This document shows positions 1-8,847 of a stretch of DNA of 64,000 bases, one piece after another (the stretch's first letter is position 1; the number at the start of each line of letters is the position of its first letter). Position numbers and translations under genes: made by a program. The stretch is taken from positions 2,852,001 through 2,916,000 of the forward strand of contig NZ_CP061169.1 in assembly GCF_011751765.2 (NCBI RefSeq), read 5' to 3'. Source of the stretch: Paramicrobacterium chengjingii. GTDB taxonomy: Bacteria; Actinomycetota; Actinomycetes; Actinomycetales; Microbacteriaceae. Below the pieces are notes generated by a model. It had not been told where the DNA came from and did not search any database. It saw nothing but the letters and a program-made list of their open reading frames with translations.

Positions 1-855
1 AGAGCCGCTGCGGCCGTCCCACAGCTCGGTATTATCGAGCACCTCATGGAGCTTCACGCGCATTGCGGCGATATTGACACGCCAGTCGATCTCGAACGGG
101 ATGGTGCCGAGAATCTGGCTGGCATTGCGCGTCCAATTGGTGAAGGGCTGCGATGTGAAGTATGTGCACGGAACGATGAGCCGCCGTTCATCCCAGATGT
201 CGACGACAACGTAGGCGAGAGTGATCTCACCGATGCGCCCCCATTCGCCTTCGACAACGACGACGTCACCCACGCGAGCGGCGTCGCTAAAGGCAAGCTG
301 CACACCGGCGATCAGGTTGCCCAGAACAGTCTGCGCGGCGAGACCGGCGACGATGCTCGCGATGCCGGCGGACGCGAGGACGCTCGCGCCGATCGTTCGG
401 ATGCCGGGGAACGTCATGAGAATCGAGCCGAGGGCTATCACGACGACAATCACGATCAGAAGTCTGCGCACCATCGTCATCTGCGTGCGCATGCGGCGGG
501 CAGCAATGGTGTCTTCGGCACCGGCGTACTTGGCATTCGACACGTCGGCGAGCACATAGACAGCACTCACGAGCAGCCACGCCACGAGCCCGATCATGAT
601 GATCGACAACAGGTGTACGAGGCCTGGAATCCATCCGGGGAGAGGGAACGCCGCCGCGACGACTCCCCACAGCGCGGCAATCGAAATGAGGGTGCGGAAC
701 GGAAGTTTGCATCGCGCCCGCACATATTGGAGAGCGGGTTTGCGACGTTGCAGCGATGTCAGTCCCAAAGCGATGACGAAGAAGATGGCGACAACGACGA
801 TGGCTGTCGCGACAAGTGCAATGGCGAATGTCAGCCATGACTGCAGAGGATCCAT
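1..855 (-). CDS. MscS-family mechanosensitive ion channel (3' end outside window)
   Basis: Small-conductance mechanosensitive channel that would release solutes across the membrane during osmotic downshock. The reading frame is open from an ATG at 855 to the left edge of the window, 285 codons, so the C-terminus is missing. Four hydrophobic segments are visible: residues about 8-30, 50-75, 80-105 and 130-150. They are followed by the glycine/alanine-rich pore helix (SAGIASIVAGLAAQ) typical of MscS TM3 and by the beta-domain start (DVVVVEGEWGRIGEI). The start has a clear ribosome binding site, AAAGGAG, seven bases upstream. It lies 63 bases downstream of the TetR gene on the same strand and may be co-transcribed with it. 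The family call is firm; the subclass is not determined. Confidence 0.9.
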   Translation of the reverse strand, partial: MDPLQSWLTFAIALVATAIVVVAIFFVIALGLTSLQRRKPALQYVRARCKLPFRTLISIAALWGVVAAAFPLPGWIPGLVHLLSIIMIGLVAWLLVSAVYVLADVSNAKYAGAEDTIAARRMRTQMTMVRRLLIVIVVVIALGSILMTFPGIRTIGASVLASAGIASIVAGLAAQTVLGNLIAGVQLAFSDAARVGDVVVVEGEWGRIGEITLAYVVVDIWDERRLIVPCTYFTSQPFTNWTRNASQILGTIPFEIDWRVNIAAMRVKLHEVLDNTELWDGRSGS

Positions 856-918
856 GCGGCAGACTCCTTTCCTCGAGTGCCCACGATGCCACAGTTCCTT
901 CTGTTTTCGCTTGCGGGT

Positions 919-1536
919 CTACCTCAGTTTCGCTCCTTCCGGCTCGGGGAGAATGATGCTGTCGAGGTAGTCCTTGAGGCATGCGGCCATATCGATGCTG
1001 GGGTCGAGAAGCCATTGAAGCTGGATGCCGTCCCACAATGCCACGATCGATGACGCAGCGCGTTCCGGGTCGACGCCTGCACGTAGCCTGCCCTGTTCCC
1101 TCAACATCACGAGCTCCGTTGAATACTCGCCGCGCAGCCGAGCGAAACGAGAGACGAAGTACTCGCGCCCCGGGTAGTCCGTCGTCACAGATTCTCCGCA
1201 GAGCACCGAGTACAGCTCGATGAGCCCCGGAACGCTCTCGTTGAATCTCGCCTGCTCGACGAGTGTCGTCTCAAAGTCGCCGTCCTCAGCGATCGGCCCG
1301 GTGTCCGCCTCTGCGTCGCGCTTGTTCAACACAGCCACCAACAGGTCGGCCTTCGACGGAAAGTAGTGAAGCAGGCTCGTCTGGCTGAGCCCGACACGGT
1401 CGGCAACGTCTTGCAGCGAACCGCCCCGGTAGCCCCGCGAAGCGAACACCTCGAACGCCGCATCGACGATGCTTCGCCGACGCTCGGCCGACTTGGCATA
1501 GGGTCCGCGACGCTTCGGTGTGCCCACGTTGCTCAT
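919..1536 (-). CDS. TetR/AcrR-family transcriptional regulator
   Basis: A 205-residue one-domain repressor-type protein. The N-terminal helix-turn-helix is seen at about residues 18-62 (RRRSIVDAAFEVFASRGY ... LSQTSLLHYFPSKADLL), the TetR_N signature. The C-terminal half is the helical ligand-binding and dimerisation domain. It is divergent from the sugar ABC-LacZ operon, and an 18-bp palindrome lies between the two genes, so it probably represses that operon and itself. This is unusual, because such operons are more often governed by LacI-family proteins; control of the downstream mscS gene is the alternative. The ligand is unknown. Confidence 0.9.
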   Translation of the reverse strand: MSNVGTPKRRGPYAKSAERRRSIVDAAFEVFASRGYRGGSLQDVADRVGLSQTSLLHYFPSKADLLVAVLNKRDAEADTGPIAEDGDFETTLVEQARFNESVPGLIELYSVLCGESVTTDYPGREYFVSRFARLRGEYSTELVMLREQGRLRAGVDPERAASSIVALWDGIQLQWLLDPSIDMAACLKDYLDSIILPEPEGAKLR

Positions 1537-1573
1537 GCCGGAAGATTATCGCGTCAAACAGTTTTCGACGAAT

Positions 1574-1591
1574 TTCGAGTGGTTACTCGAA
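1574..1591. promoter_or_regulatory. Palindromic operator between tetR and the sugar operon
   Basis: Perfect 7-bp arms TTCGAGT and ACTCGAA are separated by GGTT. The site lies 38 bases from the TetR start and about 105 bases from the sugar-binding protein start, a normal place for an autorepressor and divergent-operon operator. Assignment to this TetR protein is inference. Confidence 0.55.
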
Positions 1592-1696
1592 TTTGTGTTA
1601 TGTTTCCAGACGTCGCCAATCCATACCAGCACCACCCGGGTGATGACGACTTAGTTCTCTTCTGAACACGCATTGACACAACGAAGTGGAGATCGT

Positions 1697-3037
1697 ATGA
1701 CACCAGTCACACGACGGCAGCTGCTGAGCTTTGGGCTCGGCTCGGTCGCAATCGGGATGCTGGCCGGCTGCGCAACACCGGGAACAACCTCGGTGAATGC
1801 TCAACCCGTGATCGCACCGGCAGCGACGGGGGAAAAGATCACCCTCACCTACTGGGCCTGGCTGAAGAACCTGCAGAAGGTCGCGGATATCTGGAATGCA
1901 AAGAATCCGAACGTTCAGGTTGATGCCGTGTGGATTCCCGGCGGCAACGACGGCGGGTACCAGAAAATGTACTCGGCTCTTGCCGCGGGCGGCGGGCCCG
2001 ATCTTGCGCAGGTGGAGATGCGCACGATTCCCGAGTTCATGCTCGTCAACGGGCTCGTCGACCTCTCGCGCTACGGCGCTGACAATCACGCGGCGAAATT
2101 CGACAAGACGCTGTGGGATCAGGTGAGCTTCACGGGAGGCGTCTACGGGGTCCCTCAGGACTCCGGCCCCATGGCCACGTTCTACCAGCCGGCTCTCTAC
2201 GACACGGTGGGCGGAACACCGCCGGGAACCTGGGACGAATGGGCGGAGCTCGCGAAAGAACTGCGAGGCCAGGATATCTACCTCGAGTGCTTCCCCATCT
2301 CTGACGCCAGTCCGTTCTGCGCGTACGCGACGCAGGCGGGGGCACGGTGGCTGACACCGGAAGAAGACGGCTGGGTCATCAACATGACCGACGAGGCGAC
2401 GCTGAACGTCGCGCGCTTCTTCGACGCGGCCATCGACAAAGACCTCGTCACCACGAGTTACACCCCGTACTCACCGGCGTGGTATGCCGCTGCCGCAGAC
2501 GGAAAGCTCGCGGCGGTGACAAGCGCAAGCTGGGGCGACGCCTTGGTTGAAAGCGTCGCCGGCGGCGGTGGCAAGTGGAAAGTTTCGCCCATGCCCACCT
2601 GGGGCGACAGCGGCTTCGGCTCAAGTTACCTCGGCGGATCGACGGCGGCGGTTCTCGCCAACAGCGCACATCCCCAGGAGGCACTCGAGTTCGCCGTCTG
2701 GATGTGCACGGATCGCGAAGCGATCGATGCTCTCATCAAGCACTGCGGCATCGGCTGGTCGCCCGCGGCCGACTACATCGGCGCCTCGCGCCAGGAGCCG
2801 TCTGATTTCTTCAGCGGGCAGAACTACAACGAAGACGTGTTCGTTCCGGCGACACAGCAGCAGAACCCCGACTGGTCGTGGTGGCCCGTGACGCAGCAGT
2901 CGTTCAACATCCTCTCTGACGGCTTTCGCCGCAAGGCGTCGGGAGGCACACTCGTCGACGCGGTCGCGTACGCCGAGACGGAGATCATTGACGCGTTCAG
3001 GCACAAGGGCCTCAGCATCCGGAAGGAGAAGGCATGA
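1697..3037 (+). CDS. Sugar ABC transporter substrate-binding lipoprotein
   Basis: Extracellular binding protein (bacterial family 1, MalE/MsmE type) that captures a sugar or oligosaccharide and delivers it to the two permeases encoded next. The N-terminus carries a twin-arginine-like signal (TRRQLLSFGLGS) followed by the lipobox LAGC, so the mature protein should be lipid-anchored outside the membrane. The ATG at 1697 is preferred because GGAG precedes it closely; an upstream TTG at 1673 would add eight residues before the signal and has no such site. The stop overlaps the first permease by four bases. The adjacent LacZ suggests a beta-galactoside substrate, which is inference. Confidence 0.9.
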   Translation: MTPVTRRQLLSFGLGSVAIGMLAGCATPGTTSVNAQPVIAPAATGEKITLTYWAWLKNLQKVADIWNAKNPNVQVDAVWIPGGNDGGYQKMYSALAAGGGPDLAQVEMRTIPEFMLVNGLVDLSRYGADNHAAKFDKTLWDQVSFTGGVYGVPQDSGPMATFYQPALYDTVGGTPPGTWDEWAELAKELRGQDIYLECFPISDASPFCAYATQAGARWLTPEEDGWVINMTDEATLNVARFFDAAIDKDLVTTSYTPYSPAWYAAAADGKLAAVTSASWGDALVESVAGGGGKWKVSPMPTWGDSGFGSSYLGGSTAAVLANSAHPQEALEFAVWMCTDREAIDALIKHCGIGWSPAADYIGASRQEPSDFFSGQNYNEDVFVPATQQQNPDWSWWPVTQQSFNILSDGFRRKASGGTLVDAVAYAETEIIDAFRHKGLSIRKEKA

Positions 3038-3978
3038 GCACCATGACCGAGCGCGTGACAACACGCGGCACCACTTCTACGCAGAAGGGCACGCGCACCA
3101 ACGCGATGGCACGAGCGCCCTGGCTGCTGCTTGCACCGTTTCTGCTGCTGTACATCTTCACCTTCATTTTGCCGATCATCGTCGCCATCGGCTCCAGTTT
3201 CACGACAGTGAAGAGAAGCGGTCTTTTCGGCGAGCAGGGCGTGACAAGCCAGTTCGCCTGGTTCGACAACTACGCGCTCGCCCTCGCCGACGGCAACTTC
3301 ATCGCCTCGATCGGCCGCATGCTGCTCTTCGGCATCGTGCAGGTGCCCGTCATGATCGTGGCGGCCACGGTGCTCGCACTGCTGCTTGAATCAGCATCCG
3401 CCAGGTGGCCGGGCCTTTTTCGCGCCGCCTACTTCATGCCCTACGGCGTTCCCGGCGTAATTGCCACGATCCTTTGGTCCTTTCTCTACGTTCCGGGCCT
3501 CAGCCCCGTGATCGACGTGGCGAGTTGGATCGGCCTCGACATCAACTTTCTCGGCGCGGGAACCGTGCTCTGGTCGATCGCAAACATCGTGACCTGGAGT
3601 TACACCGGCTACAACATGCTCATCATCATCGCGCAGCTCAAGGCGATTCCGGCCGAGTTGTACGAGGCAGCACGAGTCGACGGTGCGGGCCCGTGGCGCA
3701 TCGCGCGCAGCATCCAGATTCCCCTGATCACCCCAGCACTCGTGCTCACAACGGTGTTCTCGATCATCGGCACCCTGCAGCTCTTTGCCGAGCCGCAAGT
3801 GCTGCAAACCGTGGCTCCCGCAATCGACAGCCAATACACGCCGAACCTGTCGGCATACACAACAGCATTCGCTTATAACGACTACAACGTCGCTGCAGCC
3901 CAAGCTGTGCTCATCGCGGTCGTCGCGTTCGCTCTGTCGTTCGCGTTCCTCCGCCTGACGAACAGGAAGAGCAAATGA
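3034..3978 (+). CDS. Sugar ABC transporter permease, MsmF/MalF type
   Basis: A 314-residue inner-membrane permease with six predicted transmembrane segments. The binding-protein-dependent transport signature lies near residues 205-225 (YEAARVDGAGPWRIARSIQI), the EAA loop that contacts the ATPase. It overlaps the binding-protein gene by four bases (ATGA) and the second permease by four bases, so translation is coupled. No ATPase gene is present in the operon. In actinobacteria such carbohydrate importers commonly share one ATPase (MsiK type) encoded elsewhere, and that is the likely arrangement here. Confidence 0.92.
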   Translation: MSTMTERVTTRGTTSTQKGTRTNAMARAPWLLLAPFLLLYIFTFILPIIVAIGSSFTTVKRSGLFGEQGVTSQFAWFDNYALALADGNFIASIGRMLLFGIVQVPVMIVAATVLALLLESASARWPGLFRAAYFMPYGVPGVIATILWSFLYVPGLSPVIDVASWIGLDINFLGAGTVLWSIANIVTWSYTGYNMLIIIAQLKAIPAELYEAARVDGAGPWRIARSIQIPLITPALVLTTVFSIIGTLQLFAEPQVLQTVAPAIDSQYTPNLSAYTTAFAYNDYNVAAAQAVLIAVVAFALSFAFLRLTNRKSK

Positions 3979-4886
3979 CGACGACATCACCCAAGACAAC
4001 ACAGCTGAAAGCTGTAAAGCCCGGCCTCACATCGAGCCGCATGGCGGGCCGTCGCCGCTCATCGACGATCATCGTCACGGCAATCCTCGTGATCGTCTCC
4101 CTGTACTTCATCGTCCCGGTGTACTGGGTGATCGTTGCCGCAACGAAGACGACGGAAGACCTATTCTCGACGTACGGATTCTGGTTCGCACCGACGTTCG
4201 CGCTGTGGGAGAACCTTGGCCAGGTGCTGACATATGGCGGCGGCATCTTCGTGCGCTGGTTTCTCAACTCCCTTCTGTATGCGGGGGTCGGCGCGGTGCT
4301 CGCCACCTACTTCGCAGCGGCAGGCGGCTATGCCTTGGCGAAGTACCAATTCCGCGGCAACAACCTCGTGTTCGGAACGATCCTCGGCGGCGTGCTGGTG
4401 CCGGCGACGGCGACGGCGCTTCCGCTTTTTCTCCTGTTCAGCCAGCTGGGTATTGCAAACACCTACTGGAGTGTTCTCCTCCCGTCACTCGTGTCGCCCT
4501 TCGGTCTGTTTCTATGCCGCATCTACGCGCAGGCGACAGTTGACAACGCACTGCTCGAGGCCGCGCGAATCGACGGCGCAGGCGAGATCCGCATCTTTCA
4601 TACGGTCGGGCTGCGCCTCTTGACCCCCGCGCTTGTGACGGTGTTTCTGTTTCAACTCGTGGCGATCTGGAACAATTACTTTCTGCCGCTCGTGATGCTG
4701 TCGGACTCGAAGCTGTACCCGATCACACTCGGCCTCAACAACTGGCTCAGTCAGGTTGACCGGCTGCCGGAGTTCTACGAGCTCACAACGGGCGGCGTTC
4801 TGCTCTCGGTGATTCCACTCGCCATCGCCATGATCGTGCTGCAGCGCTTCTGGCGAGGCGGCCTCACGGAAGGATCTGTCAAGTAA
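3975..4886 (+). CDS. Sugar ABC transporter permease, MsmG/MalG type
   Basis: A 303-residue partner permease with an N-terminal membrane segment at about residues 33-58 and the EAA loop at about 194-212 (LLEAARIDGAGEIRIFHTVG). It forms the transmembrane heterodimer with the preceding permease. It overlaps that gene by four bases, and its TAA stop shares one base with the ATG of the beta-galactosidase gene, so all four genes form one tightly packed operon. Confidence 0.92.
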   Translation: MTTTSPKTTQLKAVKPGLTSSRMAGRRRSSTIIVTAILVIVSLYFIVPVYWVIVAATKTTEDLFSTYGFWFAPTFALWENLGQVLTYGGGIFVRWFLNSLLYAGVGAVLATYFAAAGGYALAKYQFRGNNLVFGTILGGVLVPATATALPLFLLFSQLGIANTYWSVLLPSLVSPFGLFLCRIYAQATVDNALLEAARIDGAGEIRIFHTVGLRLLTPALVTVFLFQLVAIWNNYFLPLVMLSDSKLYPITLGLNNWLSQVDRLPEFYELTTGGVLLSVIPLAIAMIVLQRFWRGGLTEGSVK

Positions 4887-7800
4887 TGACCTCGTATCTC
4901 ACCGACGTCGGGCCGGGGGCGGGCGCTCGCACGCCTGCGCGGTCGTGGCTGCACACGGATGCTCCGACTCTGTCGTTGAACGGCGACTGGCGCTTTCGGC
5001 TGCTGGCCGGAGCGCCGGGTGAGCCTGGTGCCGCCGGTGCACTGCCCGCGGGCGAGGGCATTGACGATGTGTCGCTTGTCGACTTCGATGATGCGTCGTG
5101 GGAGAGCATCCCCGTGCCCTCTCACTGGGTACTGCAGGGCGATGGCAGCTACGGCGCACCGATCTACACGAACGTGCAGTTCCCCTTTCCGATCGATGCC
5201 CCGAACGTGCCTGACGACAACCCGACAGGTGACTACCGCCGCACGTTCGATGTGCCGAAATCGTGGTCGGAAGCTGAGCGAATTCTCTTGCGATTCGACG
5301 GCGTCGAGTCTCGCTACACGGTGTGGGTAAACGGCGTCGAGATCGGCGTGGGCAGCGGTTCGCGGCTCGCGCAGGAGTTCGACGTGACGGATGCTGTCGC
5401 GACGGGCGAGAACACGATAGCCGTTCGCGTGCACCAATGGTCTGCCTCGAGCTACGTCGAAGACCAGGATCAGTGGTGGCTTCCCGGCATCTTTCGCGAC
5501 GTCACGCTGCAGGCACGGCCCGTCGGGGGAATCGACGATGTGTGGCTGCGCGCGGGGTTCGGCGACGACAGGTCTGGCGTGATCACGGGTGAGGTGACAG
5601 CATCCGAATCTGCATTCCCCGTTCGCCTGAGCGTGCCCGAGCTAGACATTGACATCACGTGGGCGAGCGCCGATGACGTGACACCGATGACGGTGGATGC
5701 TGTCGAACCCTGGACGGCCGAAACACCTCGGCTCTACGAGGCATTCGTCTCGAGTGCCGCCGAGTCCATTTCGCTTCGACTCGGGTTTCGTAGCGTGCAC
5801 ATCGACGGCGACCGGTTTCTCGTCAACGGCGAGCGCGTCGTGTTTCACGGCGTCAACCGCCACGAAACGCACCCCGACCGAGGTCGCGTTTTCGACGAGG
5901 AGTGGACGCGTGCTGACCTCACGCTGATGAAGCAGTTCAACGTCAACGCCATCCGCACGAGCCATTACCCACCGCATCCGCGAGTTCTCGACATCGCAGA
6001 CGAACTGGGCTTCTGGGTGATTCTCGAGTGCGATCTCGAGACGCACGGCTTCGAGCGCGGGGGCTGGGCCGGCAATCCGAGCGACGATCCGGGCTGGCGC
6101 GATGCGTATCTCGACCGCATCGAACGGACGATCGAGCGCGACAAGAACCACCCGTCGATCATCATGTGGTCGCTCGGGAATGAATCAGGTACGGGCCAGA
6201 ACCTCGCCGCCATGTCGGCGTGGGCCCATGAGCGCGACCCCGAGCGTCCTGTGCACTACGAGGGCGACTACACGGGCGCGTACACCGATGTCTATTCCCG
6301 CATGTACTCGTCTGTGCCCGAGACCGACGCGATCGGGCGCGACGATTCGCGGTCGCTGCTGCTCGGCTGCACGGCACCCGAGTCGGCGAGGCAGCGATCG
6401 AAGCCGTTCATTCTGTGCGAGTACATCCACGCCATGGGCAACGGACCCGGCGCCATCGACCAGTACGAGAACCTCGTCTGGGAGCATCCTCGCCTGCATG
6501 GCGGCTTCGTGTGGGAGTGGCGCGACCACGGGCTGCGCACGCGGGATGCAGACGGCACCGAGTACTTCGGCTATGGAGGCGACTTCGGCGAGGTCGTTCA
6601 CGACGGCAACTTCGTCATGGATGGCATGGTGCTCTCTGACAACACGCCGTCGCCCGGACTGTACGAGTACAAGCAGGTCGTCGCACCGGTGCGGCTCACG
6701 GTGGAGCGCACGACATCAGGGCCGGATGCTGCGACAGCACTCACGCTGACAGTGACGAACCGCCGACACACGGCCGACACGAGCGACCTCGAGTTCCGCT
6801 GGAGCGTGGAGACTGACGGCGTCGCGACCGCAACCGGCGTCGTCGAGCTCGACCTGGTCGCGGCGGGCGCCGTGCAGACGGTCGCTCTGCCTGAGCTCAG
6901 CGTGCCCGCCAGCGGCGAGGCCTGGTTGACCGTCGAAGCTGTGCTCAATAAGGATGCCGCGTGGGCACCCGCCGGGCACAGCATCGTGTTCACGCAGTTC
7001 AACCTCGCTTCGCAGCGCACCGGGCTCCAGGGGCCGCGGCTGACAGCATCCGACGTCTCAGGCGCCATCGCCGCAGAACGTCAGCTCGGCCCGGCGCGCT
7101 TCAAGCACGGCGAGCTCGTGTCGTTGGCGGGGCAGCCTGCCTCGGGGCCACGTCTCGAGCTGTGGCGCGGGCCGACGGACAACGATCGCGGGCAGGGGCG
7201 CGGCTCATACGAGCACGTCGATCCGTGGCTGAACAATGGCAATGGCGAGACGGCACCCGCGTACGACACGGTGTGGCGCGCAGCAGGACTCGACCGCTTG
7301 AACTCGCGCGTCGAACTCGTCGAGACAGGCACGGATGCCGTGCACGTACGCCGCCGGTGGTCTGCCGCGAACTCGCGCGACTCGATTGTCACCGACGAGC
7401 GCTGGCAGCTCGTCGACGGCGAGCTCTGGCTGCGCACAGACATCACACCGACGAGCGGGTGGAACATCGTGTGGCCGCGCATCGGACTGCGCTTTGAGCT
7501 TCCGACGGACATCGACGGCGCTTCGTGGTTTGGCACAGGCCCCCTCGAGTCGTATCCAGACAGCAGGCATGCCGCGCGCGTCGGTCGTTTCGAGGCGGCG
7601 CTCGACGAGTTGACTGTCGATTACTCGCGTCCGCAAGAGACCGGGCACCGCAGTGATCTGCGATCGCTCACCGTCGCGCGTGGCGGCAACGACTGGCTTC
7701 AGTTTGATGCCGCCGCAGACGCGCGCGGGCGCAGGCCAGGCTTCACCCTCACGCGGCATACGGCGCAGCAGCTCGATGTGGCGCGGCATCCGCACGAGCT

Positions 7801-7942
7801 GCCCGACAACGATGTGACGTACCTCTACATCGACGCGGCGCAGAACGGCCTCGGATCGCGCGCTTGCGGGCCTGACGTCTGGCCCGACTTTCTGCTGCGT
7901 CCGGAGGCACGCACCATCGCGTTGCGCTTCAATGCCCTGTAG
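4886..7942 (+). CDS. lacZ: Beta-galactosidase, glycoside hydrolase family 2 (LacZ type)
   Basis: A 1018-residue cytoplasmic enzyme, normal LacZ length, that hydrolyses terminal beta-galactosides. Domains in order are the sugar-binding jelly roll (about 35-215), the immunoglobulin-like domain (about 220-310), the TIM barrel (about 315-610), a second Ig-like domain, and the C-terminal beta-galactosidase small-chain domain (about 745-1015). The acid/base Glu433 lies in WSLGNESGTG and the nucleophile Glu512 in ILCEYIHAMGNG, so both catalytic residues are intact. It is the last gene of the sugar ABC operon, indicating intracellular cleavage of the imported sugar. Related GH2 enzymes can prefer other beta-linked sugars, so lactose itself is not proven. 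Confidence 0.95.
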   Translation: MTSYLTDVGPGAGARTPARSWLHTDAPTLSLNGDWRFRLLAGAPGEPGAAGALPAGEGIDDVSLVDFDDASWESIPVPSHWVLQGDGSYGAPIYTNVQFPFPIDAPNVPDDNPTGDYRRTFDVPKSWSEAERILLRFDGVESRYTVWVNGVEIGVGSGSRLAQEFDVTDAVATGENTIAVRVHQWSASSYVEDQDQWWLPGIFRDVTLQARPVGGIDDVWLRAGFGDDRSGVITGEVTASESAFPVRLSVPELDIDITWASADDVTPMTVDAVEPWTAETPRLYEAFVSSAAESISLRLGFRSVHIDGDRFLVNGERVVFHGVNRHETHPDRGRVFDEEWTRADLTLMKQFNVNAIRTSHYPPHPRVLDIADELGFWVILECDLETHGFERGGWAGNPSDDPGWRDAYLDRIERTIERDKNHPSIIMWSLGNESGTGQNLAAMSAWAHERDPERPVHYEGDYTGAYTDVYSRMYSSVPETDAIGRDDSRSLLLGCTAPESARQRSKPFILCEYIHAMGNGPGAIDQYENLVWEHPRLHGGFVWEWRDHGLRTRDADGTEYFGYGGDFGEVVHDGNFVMDGMVLSDNTPSPGLYEYKQVVAPVRLTVERTTSGPDAATALTLTVTNRRHTADTSDLEFRWSVETDGVATATGVVELDLVAAGAVQTVALPELSVPASGEAWLTVEAVLNKDAAWAPAGHSIVFTQFNLASQRTGLQGPRLTASDVSGAIAAERQLGPARFKHGELVSLAGQPASGPRLELWRGPTDNDRGQGRGSYEHVDPWLNNGNGETAPAYDTVWRAAGLDRLNSRVELVETGTDAVHVRRRWSAANSRDSIVTDERWQLVDGELWLRTDITPTSGWNIVWPRIGLRFELPTDIDGASWFGTGPLESYPDSRHAARVGRFEAALDELTVDYSRPQETGHRSDLRSLTVARGGNDWLQFDAAADARGRRPGFTLTRHTAQQLDVARHPHELPDNDVTYLYIDAAQNGLGSRACGPDVWPDFLLRPEARTIALRFNAL

Positions 7943-7952
7943 CCGCGCACTC

Positions 7953-8035
7953 ATTCGGAGATTCGATGCGACACGCCGCAGAAGACACTGTTTCGCACGG
8001 CGCATCGCCTGGATCTCCGAATGTGTGTACACGAG
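7953..8035. repeat. Structured intergenic repeat, copy A
   Basis: An 83-bp palindromic element lying ten bases after the lacZ stop and before the convergent DUF4262 stop. Outer arms ATTCGGAGAT (7953-7962) and ATCTCCGAAT (8013-8022) pair perfectly. An inner helix CGATGCG (7964-7970) pairs with CGCATCG (8001-8007). A second copy lies at 42578-42661 with the same outer sequence, the same GCGACACGCCG block and a different but still pairing inner helix. Its function is unknown; it may act as a bidirectional terminator or belong to a dispersed repeat family. Confidence 0.7.
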
Positions 8036-8069
8036 GGAGCCCGTCCGCAGCGCGAACGGGCGGACACGT

Positions 8070-8552
8070 TTACGCCGAAGCGGCCCCGGGGCGGGGCTGG
8101 ACCCACGCGGGGTATGAGTACCCGTCTTCTCCCGGGAACGCGCCTTTGTCGTCCCATGTCAGTTGATAGGCCTGCACGGTCAGAAAATCTGGCCGGTCGT
8201 AATGCCGGTTGGCAGCGAAAAGGTACTGGGCAGGGTCGGGAAACTTCTCTACGAGAAAGCGTGGAGCGTTGTCATCTGGTGAGATGACCTGCCCCGGCAG
8301 AAGTTCTTCCCCGCCACGAATTCGATCGAAGAACCAGTTCAGCGTGTGTGCGGCCGATTGCTGTGTGAGGCCGAAAACGATCAACTCTGGATGCCCCAGG
8401 CCAAAGAGCCCCACGGAATAGCAGAACGACGGCGACGTCGCCTCCCCGAAAACGTATTGCAGATAGCATCCGTATTTGCGAATTGTCAAGGCGACGTGGC
8501 GATCTTCCTGGTCGAGCCAGGCTTGCGTTTGTGCGGTGTCAGATTCATTCAT
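8070..8552 (-). CDS. DUF4262 domain-containing protein
   Basis: A 160-residue soluble protein of the DUF4262 family, whose function is not known. Family-like blocks are AVQ-type residues near the N-terminus (CYLQYVFGEATSPSFCYSVG), FGLGHPELIVFGL, and LLPGQVISPD. The ATG at 8552 opens the frame with no competing upstream start. It converges on lacZ, and the structured repeat lies between the two stops. It shows no signal peptide or membrane segment. Confidence 0.85.
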   Translation of the reverse strand: MNESDTAQTQAWLDQEDRHVALTIRKYGCYLQYVFGEATSPSFCYSVGLFGLGHPELIVFGLTQQSAAHTLNWFFDRIRGGEELLPGQVISPDDNAPRFLVEKFPDPAQYLFAANRHYDRPDFLTVQAYQLTWDDKGAFPGEDGYSYPAWVQPRPGAASA

Positions 8553-8646
8553 GCCGAAACGCTAGGGCGCGGCACCGACATCGTCCGATGGCCGAACTTT
8601 CGCGAACTGACAGGATCGAGCGTTCTCGCCGTCACGCAGCATCCAG

Positions 8647-8775
8647 TCAATAGTGATATCGCGCCTGAAGGATCGCGAGGTCTTCGCCATCGACGAGGTA
8701 CACACGTCTGTGTTCCTCAGTTATGCGTTGCGACCAGGCGCCCTGCGCACCCTGTTAGCTCGTCATGCCTGAAGC
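8647..8775 (-). pseudogene. Remnant of a YoeB/Txe-type mRNA interferase toxin gene
   Basis: In the otherwise empty 8553-8847 gap, the minus strand encodes the block AWSQRITEEHRRVYLV, ending GEDLAILQARYHY and a stop at 8647-8649. This closely matches the C-terminus of YoeB (SRRITEEHRLVY ... CRYHY), including the terminal His-Tyr of the active site. A stop codon interrupts this frame near 8750. The adjoining YoeB-like residues (RHDELTG) are in another frame, so the gene is frameshifted and truncated. No YefM antitoxin remains, because the next gene begins at 8848. The rest of the gap (8553-8646 and 8776-8847) shows nothing further that I recognise. Confidence 0.7.
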
Positions 8776-8847
8776 GCGATATCCACCATCCGATCGGTCG
8801 ATCTGTGACCCTCCCTCCGAGGGCGGAAGGGGTGGCACACTGGGACC

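Noticed and set aside
46..840. Long plus-strand open frame opposite the MscS gene
   Set aside because: Its translation is highly charged and without family features, while the minus strand has clear transmembrane helices and the MscS pore motif.
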